A stretch of 64,000 nucleotides of DNA from Silvibacterium acidisoli (GCA_022870745.1 CP085323.1:2108001-2172000), one strand, 5' to 3'; shown: positions 37,151 through 46,112, counted from the stretch's first letter. The notes: a model not told the origin generated them from the letters alone. Numbers and translations: made by a program.

Positions 37151-39193
37151 TCAGCTCTTCAGCACCGGAAACGCAGTGATTCTGAGCTTCGCAGCAGCAT
37201 AGGGCACCAGCGAAAGCTGCTCTTCTTCCTGGTCGCTTGTGACCGGGCTCTGCGGCACCGGCTCGGCAACACCATCCACTGCGCGCCACGAAGGCAGCCT
37301 CCGTCCTTTCACGCCCAGCTTCACTCCCGGAGTCTTCAATGTGAACGGCGTCTCCCCGATCTCTGCTTCTGTTACTTCGATTTCATGTGCATTGTTATCG
37401 CTGACAGCGAGCGCGTAGTTCCATTGCGACGATGGGAAGACCTGCCAGTCAGAAGCTTCCTTGCGATCGCGAAGCTTCACCCAGTCCTCGCCGATGGGAT
37501 ATGAAAAGACAAGCGGTCCGCGATCGATGGAAATAGACTCCTTGAACCCTCGCGCAATGCGCGGCGTCAACGGAAAGCGAATCTCGACAACGTCTCCGGT
37601 TTTCCAAGTGCGTTTTACTGTTGCAAATGAAGCGGCCTGCGGAGCCGGCTGCGCTTCACCATTCACGTGGATGGTCGCAGCGCTTCCTGCCCACTCGGGG
37701 ATTCGTAACCGTAGCGGGAAGTTTAATGCAGAAGCCGGGTTGACGCGCAGACGAATCGCTCCTCGGAAGGGGTACTCGGTCTCTTCCGCAACGTGCACGG
37801 CCGTTCCGCGTACAATCGTGTGCACTTCGCACGGCGCGTATGCAACCGCTGCAAGGCCGTCGTCTTCAGAAGCCATCCAGAGGCTGGCGGTAAGCTTCGG
37901 CCATCCCTGGTGAAAGTTTGCCGTACAGCAACCGAAATTCGGTTCGAGCCCGTAGATGTTCGACTCCGGTCCATCGGTCGTCCATGGCTTGCTGTGCAGG
38001 CTCACCTCGACCTGGTTAGGCTCCTGGTTGTACTGATGCGCCCACATGTTGTCGGTAAACGTGCCCGGTAGCGCGTTGTAAGCCACACGTTCGAGCCGGT
38101 CGCCGATCCACGGCTCGCCAGTGATCGCAAGCGACTGCTCGAGCGAGAACATAGTTTCCACCACCGTGCACAGTTCGCTGCCCTGCGAAGGATTCGGGCC
38201 GCCAAGGTGTTCATCGCAGGAGAACATGCCATTCGGCAGGCCGTGGTATTTGTCGAGCGCGCCCAGCATAACGCGAAGGCCATCGCGATCGCTCTTCTCG
38301 CCTGTTACCTGCGACCATACCGGACCGGTCTTCAGAGCCTGGCCGTTGTTTACTCCGTGCGTGGCCAGTGCAGTATCGCCGAGCCCCTGGCCTTCGTTCA
38401 GCTTGATGAACTCCGGCGTGATGCGCTCGGTGTAGCGGAAGTTCGCGTAGTTCGCCTCCCAGTCAAAGCCCTGCTTGTGCAGCAGCTTTGCCAGGTCGAG
38501 CAGCTTCGCGTCGCCGGTGCGGTTATAAAGCCATATCACGCTCAGCGCATTGTCCTGCCAGCGAAACTTGCCCCAGTCACGCAGTGGACGAGTGGGCAGA
38601 GTTTTCAGTTGACATTCAAAGTAGCGCGACATCAAGGGAATCACGCGTGGGTCGCCGGTGGCTTCTTCATATTGCGTGAGCGCTTTCAGCGCGACCATGC
38701 GCGGCCACCAGTCGTCGTTGCTCGCTGGGCCGAACATGCCGGTTGTGGTCTGGCTGCCGAGCGTCCAGTCAAGATACTTCTGTGCCTTCGCCTTCAGCCG
38801 GGAGTCATCCAGCTGATAAGCCAGTGGAATCAGGCCATCCATGAAGTAAGGCCCGCGCTCCCACGACTCGCCTTTACCACCGAGCCAACCGCTGTTGGGT
38901 CCTACGTCGGCCCAGATTTCATCGAGGTGGCCGCCGAGTCCATTTGCCTGCACTTCCATCTGCGCGCGCAGCCAGCCCGTGGGACGGATCGATCCCAGCG
39001 GCAACGTGGAAAAAGCATTGGGTGCTAACGGCGCACGGTTCTTCACTGCAGGACGAGGCGAAGCAGCCAGCCCGGCGCCAGGCAAAGCCTGAGCGGAATA
39101 GCGTTGCAGTGAAACCGAGGAGACAAGAGCCGCAGCTCCGGCCTGCTTCAAAAAGCGGCGGCGGCTTGTAGGCAAGGATGGACGACGAATCAT
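37151..39193 (-). CDS. GH127-type beta-L-arabinofuranosidase (DUF1680), Tat-exported
   Basis: A 680-residue protein with a twin-arginine signal (SRRRFLKQAGAAALVSSVSL). The body is an (alpha/alpha)6 barrel of the DUF1680/GH127 type. The zinc/cysteine set of that family is present: SELCTVVETM (Glu and Cys ligands) and FGCCTANFHQGWPKL (Cys nucleophile and Cys ligand). The family removes beta-L-arabinofuranose from plant glycans. C-terminal beta domains follow. It is convergent with the beta-propeller gene and may complete its substrate set. The neighbouring XRE operon starts divergently. Confidence 0.88.
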   Translation of the reverse strand: MIRRPSLPTSRRRFLKQAGAAALVSSVSLQRYSAQALPGAGLAASPRPAVKNRAPLAPNAFSTLPLGSIRPTGWLRAQMEVQANGLGGHLDEIWADVGPNSGWLGGKGESWERGPYFMDGLIPLAYQLDDSRLKAKAQKYLDWTLGSQTTTGMFGPASNDDWWPRMVALKALTQYEEATGDPRVIPLMSRYFECQLKTLPTRPLRDWGKFRWQDNALSVIWLYNRTGDAKLLDLAKLLHKQGFDWEANYANFRYTERITPEFIKLNEGQGLGDTALATHGVNNGQALKTGPVWSQVTGEKSDRDGLRVMLGALDKYHGLPNGMFSCDEHLGGPNPSQGSELCTVVETMFSLEQSLAITGEPWIGDRLERVAYNALPGTFTDNMWAHQYNQEPNQVEVSLHSKPWTTDGPESNIYGLEPNFGCCTANFHQGWPKLTASLWMASEDDGLAAVAYAPCEVHTIVRGTAVHVAEETEYPFRGAIRLRVNPASALNFPLRLRIPEWAGSAATIHVNGEAQPAPQAASFATVKRTWKTGDVVEIRFPLTPRIARGFKESISIDRGPLVFSYPIGEDWVKLRDRKEASDWQVFPSSQWNYALAVSDNNAHEIEVTEAEIGETPFTLKTPGVKLGVKGRRLPSWRAVDGVAEPVPQSPVTSDQEEEQLSLVPYAAAKLRITAFPVLKS

Positions 39194-39341
39194 AGAGGCC
39201 CCAGGAGAACGAAGTTCAGACCTAGATATTTTCGTCCCTGCACCGGTTTCGAGCCAAGCTTTCCCGGCTAAAACCTTGCGAATCTTCGAGTTTCAAATTC
39301 ACGCCGATTTCACTTGAAACCTATCGCAATCCGCAATATAG

Positions 39342-39360
39342 TTATTGCGTTTTGCAATAA
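39342..39360. promoter_or_regulatory. Palindrome at the start of the XRE-flotillin operon
   Basis: TTATTGC-GTTTT-GCAATAA is a perfect 7-bp inverted repeat with a 5-base spacer, ending four bases before the regulator ATG. Two more GCAAT half-copies lie just upstream (near 39325-39337). It overlaps the ribosome site, so it fits an autoregulatory operator of the XRE protein. Confidence 0.6.
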
Positions 39361-39364
39361 GGCT

Positions 39365-39955
39365 ATGAAGCTAAGCGATAAATTGCGGTATCTGAGAGAG
39401 GTCGAAGGAAACCTTCGCGGCCTTGGCCGGGCGCTGACGCAGCAGGACATGGTGCGCGCCATCGCCAGCGAGATGGGCGCAACCATCAGCCAGAGTTACC
39501 TCTCGCAGATAGAGAGCGGAGCGCGGCCGCACCTGACCAACACAACACGTCTATTGCTGGCGCGGTTCTTTAAGGTGCATCCGGGTTACCTGCTGGACGA
39601 TCCCGAGGGATATCAGCCAGAGCTGCTCAGCCAGTTGCAGACCACAGAGAATCGCCTGGACATGTGGCTGATTGCCGGTGCTGAGAAGTTTCGTCGCGAT
39701 CCTGATCTGTGCAGGGCGCTCCTGGCAGTTGCGAATCATGAGGACACGCGGGGATGTCTTCTCCTGCTCGAATCCATCATGAAGACGCCCAGCCTCATTC
39801 CGCGGCTCATGGATGCGTTGCGGCCCCAGTCTGCTGCGCCTCCTTCGCAGGATCGCAAACCTGTCGAAGAGAAAGGCCGGGCACGACGGACTGCCGGAAA
39901 TCATTCGCCTGCAAAGCGCACGCGGATGAGCAGGAAGAAAGAGAGGAGCGCCTGA
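39365..39955 (+). CDS. XRE-type HTH transcriptional regulator
   Basis: A 196-residue regulator. The N-terminal helix-turn-helix is MKLSDKLRYLREVEGNLRGLGRALTQQDMVRAIASEMGATISQSYLSQIESGARPHLTNTTRLLLARFFKVHPGYLL, an XRE/Cro-CI fold with an unusual insertion before the recognition helix. The rest is helical, and the C-terminus is very basic (KAHADE-like KRTRMSRKKERSA), which may bind DNA or another partner. It begins the operon with NfeD, flotillin and PspA, two bases before the next start. The ATG at 39365 is chosen because the palindrome would lie inside a longer reading. Confidence 0.8.
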   Translation: MKLSDKLRYLREVEGNLRGLGRALTQQDMVRAIASEMGATISQSYLSQIESGARPHLTNTTRLLLARFFKVHPGYLLDDPEGYQPELLSQLQTTENRLDMWLIAGAEKFRRDPDLCRALLAVANHEDTRGCLLLLESIMKTPSLIPRLMDALRPQSAAPPSQDRKPVEEKGRARRTAGNHSPAKRTRMSRKKERSA

Positions 39956-39957
39956 GT

Positions 39958-40563
39958 ATGTGGAGCGGAGACGCAGTGTATCTGGTCTGTTTCGGGGTGG
40001 GGCTGGCGCTGGCGGTGCTGTCGTTTCTCGGCGGAGCGTTCCATTTTCATGGCGGCCATATTCATTTCGGATCGCATGGACACGGAGCAGCCGCGCATGG
40101 AGGAGGCAAGGCGTCCATAGCGCCGATCAACGGCTTCACGATTACGGCCTTCCTGTGCTGGTTTGGAGGTGTGGGGTTTCTGCTGCATCACTACACTTCG
40201 CTGCTGGTACCGGCGACACTCATGTTGGCGACGGCTGGTGGCCTGGCGGGCGCGGCGCCTATCTTCTGGCTGCTTGCAAGGGTGCTTGCCCCGCATGAAC
40301 GCGAGCTGACGGCAGAAGAAACGCAGATCGTTGGCGTCGCCGGCCGGGTAACCGGGGCGATGCACAGTGGCCTTACCGGTGAGGTTCTGTTTTCGCAGGG
40401 GGGTGCGCTGCGTTCGATTCCGGCGCGCAGTGAAAACGGCGAGCCGCTCGATCGCGGGACAGAGGTTGTTGTTATGCACTATGAGCGCGGAATCGCTTAT
40501 GTGAGGACATGGGACGCGGCGGTCGAGCAGTTGCCGTCCGCCGAACATAGAAGCTTGCAGTAG
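39958..40563 (+). CDS. NfeD-like membrane protein
   Basis: A 201-residue protein. It has one helix at the N-terminus, a His-rich loop (HFHGGHIHFGSHGHGAAAHGGG), two to three further helices, and a C-terminal beta-barrel of the OB-fold NfeD type: GVAGRVTGAMHSGLTGEVLFSQGGALRSIPARSENGEPLDRGTEVVVMHYERGIAYVRTWD. NfeD proteins partner with flotillins. In Bacillus the pair is YuaF-YuaG. The His-rich loop might bind metal, but this is inference. The next gene starts 26 bases on. Confidence 0.85.
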   Translation: MWSGDAVYLVCFGVGLALAVLSFLGGAFHFHGGHIHFGSHGHGAAAHGGGKASIAPINGFTITAFLCWFGGVGFLLHHYTSLLVPATLMLATAGGLAGAAPIFWLLARVLAPHERELTAEETQIVGVAGRVTGAMHSGLTGEVLFSQGGALRSIPARSENGEPLDRGTEVVVMHYERGIAYVRTWDAAVEQLPSAEHRSLQ

Positions 40564-40589
40564 AGGTAGTTAATTCAGGAAAGGATGTT

Positions 40590-42005
40590 ATGTCGAGCAC
40601 TGTTATTGTCGTTATCGGTTTGCTGGTGTTGGCAACGTTGCTGTTGGCAACCGTCATCGCGAAGATGTTTCGCAAGGCTGGTCCGAATGAGGCGTTGATT
40701 GTCTTTGGATTCCGCGGTCCCCGCGTGATCAAAGGTCATGGCACGATGATCTTCCCGATCGTCGAGCATGCGCGCGAGCTGTCACTCGAGCTGATGAGTT
40801 TTGATGTGGCTCCTCAGCAGGATCTCTATACAAAGCAGGGTGTTGCCGTCACGGTCGAAGCCGTGGCCCAGATCAAGGTGCGCAGCGACCAGGAGTCGAT
40901 TCTTACCGCCGCGGAACAGTTCCTCACCAAATCTGCCGATCAGCGCGAAGGATTGATCCGGCTGGTGATGGAAGGCCACCTTCGCGGCATTATTGGCCAG
41001 TTGACCGTCGAACAGATTGTGAAGGAACCGGAAATGGTTGCCGAGCGCATGCGCTCCACCTGCGCCGACGACATGAGCAAGATGGGGCTCGAAGTCGTGA
41101 GCTTCACCATTCGCGAAGTACGCGACAAGAACGAATACATCACCAACATGGGCCGGCCTGATATTGCGCGCATTCGCCGCGACGCGGAAATTGCCGCTGC
41201 GGAAGCCGAACGCGATACGGCCATCAAGCGTGCCAATGCCCTGCGCGAAGCTGCGGTTGCCAAGGCTATCAGTGATCAGGATCGCGTGATCGCTGAGACG
41301 GCATCGCTTGCCAAGCAGGCCGAGGCTGAGCGCGACCTGGCTATCAAGAAGGCGGAGTACACAGAACAGAGCCGCAGGCAGGAAGCCCAGGCAGATAAGG
41401 CTTATGAGCTGCAGACGAACGTGATGCAGCAGAAGGTGGTTGCCGAGCAGGTCAAAGTCATGCAGGTAGAGAAGGAGCAGCAGGTCAAGGTGCAGGAAGC
41501 GGAAATTCTGCGCCACGAGAAAGAGCTGATCGCTACCGTACTGAAGCAGTCTGAGATCGAGCGCCAGCGCATCGAAAACCTCGCCGCAGCCGAACGTGCT
41601 CGCCTGATGGCCGAGGCCGAGGGTAAGGCCGCCGCGATCAGAACGCAGGGTGAGGCCGAAGCCAGCATCATCTTCCAGAAAGGCGAGGCTGAAGCGAAGG
41701 CGATGAACGTGAAGGCCGAGGCTTACCAGGAATGGACGCAGGCCGCAGTGGTCGATCGCTTGATCAGCAACATGGCCGAAGTCGTGCGCGCCATGAGCGA
41801 ACCATTGAGCAAGGTGGACAAGATCACCATCGTCTCTACTGGAGGCGACGGACAGGCTGGAGTAGGAGCGCACAAGCTGACCGGAGAAATGACACAGATC
41901 GCAGCACAGGTTCCGGCCTTGTTTGAAGCGCTGAGCGGCATGAAGATGGCCGATTTGATGAATAACGTGAAACAGATGACACCGCGTGCGCCGGAGGCGC
42001 AATAA
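40590..42005 (+). CDS. Flotillin-family SPFH/band 7 protein
   Basis: A 471-residue protein with an N-terminal membrane segment (STVIVVIGLLVLATLLLATVIA), the SPFH domain (EALIVFGFRGPRVIKGHGTMIFPIVEHARELSLELMSFDVAPQQDLYTKQGVAVTVEAVAQIKV), and a long EA-repeat coiled coil with many AEAE-type segments. This is the FloT/YuaG layout; such proteins organise membrane microdomains and their fluidity. It is preceded by AGGAAAGG and lies between the NfeD and PspA genes, in agreement with a shared membrane-maintenance role. Confidence 0.93.
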   Translation: MSSTVIVVIGLLVLATLLLATVIAKMFRKAGPNEALIVFGFRGPRVIKGHGTMIFPIVEHARELSLELMSFDVAPQQDLYTKQGVAVTVEAVAQIKVRSDQESILTAAEQFLTKSADQREGLIRLVMEGHLRGIIGQLTVEQIVKEPEMVAERMRSTCADDMSKMGLEVVSFTIREVRDKNEYITNMGRPDIARIRRDAEIAAAEAERDTAIKRANALREAAVAKAISDQDRVIAETASLAKQAEAERDLAIKKAEYTEQSRRQEAQADKAYELQTNVMQQKVVAEQVKVMQVEKEQQVKVQEAEILRHEKELIATVLKQSEIERQRIENLAAAERARLMAEAEGKAAAIRTQGEAEASIIFQKGEAEAKAMNVKAEAYQEWTQAAVVDRLISNMAEVVRAMSEPLSKVDKITIVSTGGDGQAGVGAHKLTGEMTQIAAQVPALFEALSGMKMADLMNNVKQMTPRAPEAQ

Positions 42006-42015
42006 AGGAGGCACG

Positions 42016-42690
42016 ATGACTCTGCTGGAACGGGTAACAGTTCTTCTGCGAGCGAACGTGAACGATCTGCTCGACCGGGCAGAAGATCCTGAGAAAACAA
42101 TGAAGCAGCTGGTTCTCGATATGGAGAACCAGCTGCTTCAGCTGAAAACACAGGTGGCAGGCGCAATGGCCGATCAACATATGTTGGAACGGAAGAAGAG
42201 CGAGCACGAAGCGCAGGTTGGCGATTGGAAGTCTAAAGCCGGGGTCGCGATGATCAAGAAGCGCGAAGACCTTGCGCGAACGGCGCTGGAAAGAAGCCTC
42301 AGCCATGCTGAGATGGCGAAGAACTTTGCGGCGCAACTGGAACACCAAACCGCCGAGACGGATCTGTTGCGAAGCTCTTTTCTGCGCCTGCAGCAGAAGC
42401 TGAAGGAGACGCAGGCGGAGTGCGAACTGCTGCTGGCGCAGCATCGCCGTGCCAGGGCGCTCGAGCGCGCGCAGCGTGCCGGCAATGTCGCTGCGGTGAG
42501 TGGCGACCAGAGGTTGAGTTCGGTGCGGCGTCGAGTTCGAGAGCAGGAGGCAAAGAGCCTGGCAGTCAGTAATCTGAGCCGCATTGCGTCAAACGAAGAC
42601 GAACTGGAGCGGCTGGAACGCGACGAAAAGGTGGATGCGCTTCTTGAAGAGATACGCCAGAAGCAGGCGCGTGCACTGCCGCTTGGCTGA
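42016..42690 (+). CDS. PspA/IM30-family protein
   Basis: A 224-residue, almost wholly helical protein: MTLLERVTVLLRANVNDLLDRAEDPEKTMKQLVLDMENQLLQLKTQVAGAMA is the PspA/Vipp1 N-terminal part, with the amphipathic membrane-binding start and helix 1. Long coiled coils follow. PspA proteins form ESCRT-III-like assemblies at damaged inner membrane. A perfect AAGGAG lies five bases before the ATG. It is the last gene of the operon; a GC-rich hairpin follows at 42723-42751 without a T-run. Confidence 0.9.
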   Translation: MTLLERVTVLLRANVNDLLDRAEDPEKTMKQLVLDMENQLLQLKTQVAGAMADQHMLERKKSEHEAQVGDWKSKAGVAMIKKREDLARTALERSLSHAEMAKNFAAQLEHQTAETDLLRSSFLRLQQKLKETQAECELLLAQHRRARALERAQRAGNVAAVSGDQRLSSVRRRVREQEAKSLAVSNLSRIASNEDELERLERDEKVDALLEEIRQKQARALPLG

Positions 42691-42881
42691 TCGTCCGCCG
42701 TTGCCTGGGTTGATCTGACCCTGGGGGAGCCTGCCCGGTGCGGGAGCCCCCTGGGGAGATCCCTGGCTGTCCGCGCCGTCCGTGCGCGTGCCCCTCAGTA
42801 GCTTCCGCTTGTCCATGCCGAGGATCAGGAGTAGCCGAAAGATAGTGCTTTCGACAACACTTCTGGTGCTGTAATGCCGGT

Positions 42882-43061
42882 ATGTCTATCAAAAATCCGG
42901 ACAAGCCTCCGCTATGTTCCTGGTGTTTGAGTCATTTCACGGAGAGAGCACCGAGGAAGCCATGGGAGCGTCTGCTGTGGTGGCTAAGGGCGTATCGATG
43001 CCATGACTGCGACAGGAGGTTTCTCGCAAGAGCGGTCAAGGGTGGCGAATCCGCGGGTTGA
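42882..43061 (+). CDS. Small zinc-ribbon protein (59 aa)
   Basis: An ATG-initiated frame of 59 residues with two CxxC pairs: CSWC at residues 12-15 and CHDC at about 40-43, separated by a hydrophobic/basic spacer (PRKPWERLLWWLRAYR). This is the arrangement of small two-strand zinc ribbons; the RAYRCHDCDRRF end is typical. It is shorter than common cut-offs. Its start lies 191 bases after the PspA stop. The frame of the next gene overlaps its 3' end by up to 59 bases. A role is not known; such proteins often bind RNA, DNA or an enzyme. Confidence 0.6.
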   Translation: MSIKNPDKPPLCSWCLSHFTERAPRKPWERLLWWLRAYRCHDCDRRFLARAVKGGESAG

Positions 43062-43365
43062 ATTCGGGGAGTTTCTTCAACGAAGTTCGGACGAAAGAAT
43101 GGCGATATCAATTCAATTCAGTGCATGGCATGAGGATTCTGCCGACAGGATCATCCGCAGCATCCACGTCGTCGAGTTGAAGAGGCAGTATGTGCTCTTC
43201 GTTACGGATCGACTGGTAGCCTTCCGGGGCAATCTTCCCAACGTTCCGGAACTGGAGCATCCTCGAAACTTCGCAACCGTTGAGCACGCTCATCGGGAAG
43301 CCCGCGAGATCTTCGAAAGCCTTCTTAAACTGGGGTGGAAAGCGTGCAATGAGGAAGGCCGCTGA
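43003..43365 (+). CDS. Hypothetical protein, start uncertain
   Basis: A frame of up to 120 residues. From MAISIQFSAWHEDSADRIIRSIHVVELKRQYVLFVTDRLVAFRGNL onward it looks like a genuine alpha/beta protein (ATG at 43099); the first 32 residues are less convincing and overlap the zinc-ribbon gene in another frame. No ribosome site is strong at either start. I do not recognise the family. Confidence 0.5.
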   Translation: MTATGGFSQERSRVANPRVEFGEFLQRSSDERMAISIQFSAWHEDSADRIIRSIHVVELKRQYVLFVTDRLVAFRGNLPNVPELEHPRNFATVEHAHREAREIFESLLKLGWKACNEEGR

Positions 43366-43565
43366 TGGAAGTCAATCAGTGTCGAGAGTTACTGTTAGAA
43401 ACTGCATGTGAGCAATATCGCAGTGAACGGGCGTAGAGTCTGCACGACCGCAGTCATGGTTTCGCAGTTGGTGTGCCGCGAGGCGAAGGGCAGACCGAGG
43501 TCATCATTCGTTAGGTCTATCTGAACTAACGATTGGAACGGCTGCGCCTCGCCTCGTAATACGTT

Positions 43566-44222
43566 TCACTCCAGGCTAATGCGCATCTTCTTCAGGAACT
43601 GCGTATCCGGGTCGGAGAGCGGCAGGAATACCCCCTCCGCGGATTCCGCTAAAGAAGGTTCTGTCCTGCGAGGCACCCGCGCGTAGCAGACTGAGGTCTC
43701 TTCGGGCGCTGTTTCTCGCGGATGCACATGGGCATATGCCGAGAGGTCAAGGCAGATTCGTAGTTCATAGCCTGCGTTTTCAATCACTTTCGCCATTCTC
43801 TCGAATGCCCCATTGGCTTGCACGGCTTCGCTGATGATCTTTTCGAGATCGCGGCAGTGTGAACTTGCGGCAAGAACGGCCGTGGCTGCGTCCAGCATTT
43901 CCTTCATGAGAGGTTCACTCGTGGCTTGGGTGATTTCCTCGAGGTGGGGAGCATCGGAATGGCCTGACTCCGGATCTTCCAGGGGCAGCGCCATAACGGT
44001 TTCTCCTGTATGTACCTGGATACGTATCCGCGGCTTCAAGGAGGCAAAAACACGCATTCCACGGTCGCGGAACGCACGCATAGCGATTCTTACTTTGCGA
44101 TTACTATCTATCTCGCATTTCAGTACGTGAAGCGCTTCGAGAAAAGATGCATCGGTCGAAAGTGAGATTTGCGCTTCATCTTCCATTTTCTGCAACAACC
44201 AGCGTAATTTGTTACGGTCCAT
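43566..44222 (-). CDS. Hypothetical protein
   Basis: A 218-residue soluble protein without signal or membrane segments. Acidic and helical in the middle (EEITQATSEPLMKEMLDAATAVLAASSHCRDLEKIISEAV) and with a beta-rich part before (RDRGMRVFASLKPRIRIQVHTGETVMALPLED). I do not recognise it. The ATG 44222 (MDRNKLRWLL) has CAGGGA three bases upstream; the longer reading adds 22 residues. A 7-bp hairpin (TCGTTAG / CTAACGA, 43508-43532) follows the gene. Confidence 0.6.
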   Translation of the reverse strand: MDRNKLRWLLQKMEDEAQISLSTDASFLEALHVLKCEIDSNRKVRIAMRAFRDRGMRVFASLKPRIRIQVHTGETVMALPLEDPESGHSDAPHLEEITQATSEPLMKEMLDAATAVLAASSHCRDLEKIISEAVQANGAFERMAKVIENAGYELRICLDLSAYAHVHPRETAPEETSVCYARVPRRTEPSLAESAEGVFLPLSDPDTQFLKKMRISLE

Positions 44223-44591
44223 AGTCCCTGCTTCTGCCTCCACCAACGCACACTCCGAGTCGGGCCCCCGTGGAAGCGGTCGCGGCATGATTGCCGCCTG
44301 GATGCCATCGTGAGAAGCGAATCCGAGTCAGGTAGGAGCCAGACAACCGCTTATCCGTTCTGTAGCGGTTTCAGGTGTGAATACTTCGGATACTTATGCT
44401 TGCCTACACGGATGCGGCCTGATGGTAAGTGGCTGCCCAGCCTCTAACAATTTGAGTTACACAGCTATAAGTCCTTTCATCTGAGCGGGTGAATGTGTAA
44501 CTCAAACTAGTGACTACCCTGGTAACACTGTGGCGGCATAGAATCCGCCCGCGGAGCGTGGAGCCACGGGCACGGCCCAAAGGGGGAAAAC
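44223..44591. other. 369-base control region upstream of gadB
   Basis: No gene is seen. It lies between the divergent hypothetical gene and gadB and contains the long inverted repeat listed separately. The last bases give the gadB ribosome site AAGGGGG. Confidence 0.6.
44451..44506. promoter_or_regulatory. 13-bp inverted repeat upstream of gadB
   Basis: TTTGAGTTACACA (44451-44463) and its perfect complement TGTGTAACTCAAA (44494-44506) are separated by 30 bases, so the arm centres are 43 bases (about four helical turns) apart. This is too long and too far apart for a simple terminator and fits a pair of sites for a dimeric regulator, 86 bases before the gadB start. Confidence 0.55.
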
Positions 44592-45986
44592 ATGGCGGTG
44601 CATTCCAAGCAGGAGATCTTTCCCGCCCTGGACGAGGAAGTATCAGGCGGCAGCTTTCTGGAGCACCCCCTGCCGAAGTACCGGTTTCCTCTTGAGGAGA
44701 CGGAGCCGGCCCCGGCATACCAGCTGGTGCATGATCAGCTCCTGCTGGACGGTAACTCGCGGCAGAACCTGGCTACTTTCTGCCAGACGTGGGTCGAGCC
44801 CGAGGTGCGCCAGTTGATGGACGAGTGCCTCGATAAGAACCTCATCGATCGTGATGAATATCCACAAACTACGGAGCTGGAATCTCGCTGCGTCTACATG
44901 CTTGCCGACCTCTGGCATTGTCCCGATGCAGCCAATACGCAGGGTTGCTCTACGACCGGTTCCAGTGAAGCAGCCATGCTTGGCGGGCTGGCGATGAAGT
45001 ATCGATGGAAGAAGAGGCGGCAGCAGGAGCACAGGCCGACGCATCGCCCTAACCTCATCTGTGGACCTGTGCACACCTGTTGGCCGCGATTTGCGCGCTA
45101 CTTCGACGTGGAATTGCGGCAGGTACCGTGCGTTGGAAACCGGCTGTTGATGTCTCCCGAAGAAGTTCTCAAGCGTTGCGATGAGAACACGATCGGAGTG
45201 GTGCCCACCCTGGGCGTTACCTACACGCTGCAGTATGAGCCGGTGCATGCAATCGCGTTGGCGCTCGATGACTTCGAAGAGGTGCACGGGATCGACATCC
45301 CGATCCATATCGATGCTGCGAGTGGCGGCTTTACCGCACCGTTTCTCCATCCTGCAGTGTCCTGGGATTTTCGCCTTCCGCGAGTGCGTTCGATCAATGT
45401 CTCCGGACATAAGTTTGGATTGTCACCGCTGGGATGCGGATGGATCGTGTGGCGCACCAAGCGCGATCTGCCGGAAGATCTGGTCTTCGATGTGAAGTAT
45501 CTCGGCGGACACATGCGCAGCTTCGCGCTCAATTTTTCGCGCCCTGGAGGACAGGTCGTAGCGCAGTACTACAACTTCATTCGACTGGGTAGAAAAGGCT
45601 ATACAAGGATTGCGAAGAGCTGCCAGGCGGTGGGCTCGTGGTTCGCTGACGAGTTGCGCAAGTTCGAGATCTTCGAGTTGATTTACGACGGAAGAGACGG
45701 CCTGCCCGGCTGTACCTGGAGCATCAAGCCGGGCGAGTACCCGCGATTCGATCTGTACGATCTTGCGGATCGCCTGCGAGGCAAGGGCTGGCAGGTGCCT
45801 GCTTATCCCATGCCGCCGCATCGCACCGATCTGGTTGTACAGCGCATGGTCTCGCGGTTAGGAGTGAGCCGCGACCTGGCCGGCTTATTGATGGACGATC
45901 TCCGCCAGGCGGTTCGATTTCTCAGCAGCAGCCGCGCCAGGCCTTCGGTGGGTGTTGAAGCGGCCAGCGGATATCACCATATATAG
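44592..45986 (+). CDS. gadB: Glutamate decarboxylase
   Basis: A 464-residue PLP enzyme that decarboxylates glutamate to GABA, consuming a proton; a cytoplasmic acid-resistance function in other bacteria. It aligns with GadA/GadB over the full length: ARQNLATF-like [78 protein letters not shown], and the PLP Lys274 in [13 protein letters not shown]. No GABA antiporter (gadC) is next to it. It precedes the unusual gene cluster and is separated by a 126-base gap with two palindromes, so it may share regulation rather than transcript. Confidence 0.95.
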   Translation: MAVHSKQEIFPALDEEVSGGSFLEHPLPKYRFPLEETEPAPAYQLVHDQLLLDGNSRQNLATFCQTWVEPEVRQLMDECLDKNLIDRDEYPQTTELESRCVYMLADLWHCPDAANTQGCSTTGSSEAAMLGGLAMKYRWKKRRQQEHRPTHRPNLICGPVHTCWPRFARYFDVELRQVPCVGNRLLMSPEEVLKRCDENTIGVVPTLGVTYTLQYEPVHAIALALDDFEEVHGIDIPIHIDAASGGFTAPFLHPAVSWDFRLPRVRSINVSGHKFGLSPLGCGWIVWRTKRDLPEDLVFDVKYLGGHMRSFALNFSRPGGQVVAQYYNFIRLGRKGYTRIAKSCQAVGSWFADELRKFEIFELIYDGRDGLPGCTWSIKPGEYPRFDLYDLADRLRGKGWQVPAYPMPPHRTDLVVQRMVSRLGVSRDLAGLLMDDLRQAVRFLSSSRARPSVGVEAASGYHHI

Positions 45987-46001
45987 AGGGTTCATCTGCC
46001 A

Positions 46002-46019
46002 GTCGCTCATCTGAGTGAC
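46002..46019. promoter_or_regulatory. Palindrome 1 upstream of the repeat-protein cluster
   Basis: GTCGCTCA-TC-TGAGTGAC: 8-base arms with one mismatch. It has the same outer arms (GTCRCT / AGTGAC) as palindrome 2 that follows 28 bases on. Confidence 0.5.
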
Positions 46020-46029
46020 CCGGAATCTG

Positions 46030-46047
46030 GTCACTGCAAAAAGTGAC
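46030..46047. promoter_or_regulatory. Palindrome 2 upstream of the repeat-protein cluster
   Basis: GTCACT-GCAAAA-AGTGAC, perfect 6-base arms. Two similar 18-base palindromes with centres 28 bases apart, 66 and 94 bases from the gene start at 46113, suggest tandem operators. Confidence 0.5.
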
Positions 46048-46112
46048 TGGCGCCGGTCTCGTCTTCCATCTTATTTTCGCTCCGTATGGATCAACCCCAA
46101 GGAGGTTACACC

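Noticed and set aside
40782-42014. 410-codon minus-strand frame opposite the flotillin gene
   Set aside because: It mirrors the EA-rich coiled-coil coding sequence, giving Leu/His-rich translation typical of antisense frames.
42723-42751. Intrinsic terminator after the PspA gene
   Set aside because: The hairpin (GGGGG/CCCCC with an inner CCCG/CGGG) is good, but no T-run follows on either strand, so I only mention it with the gene.
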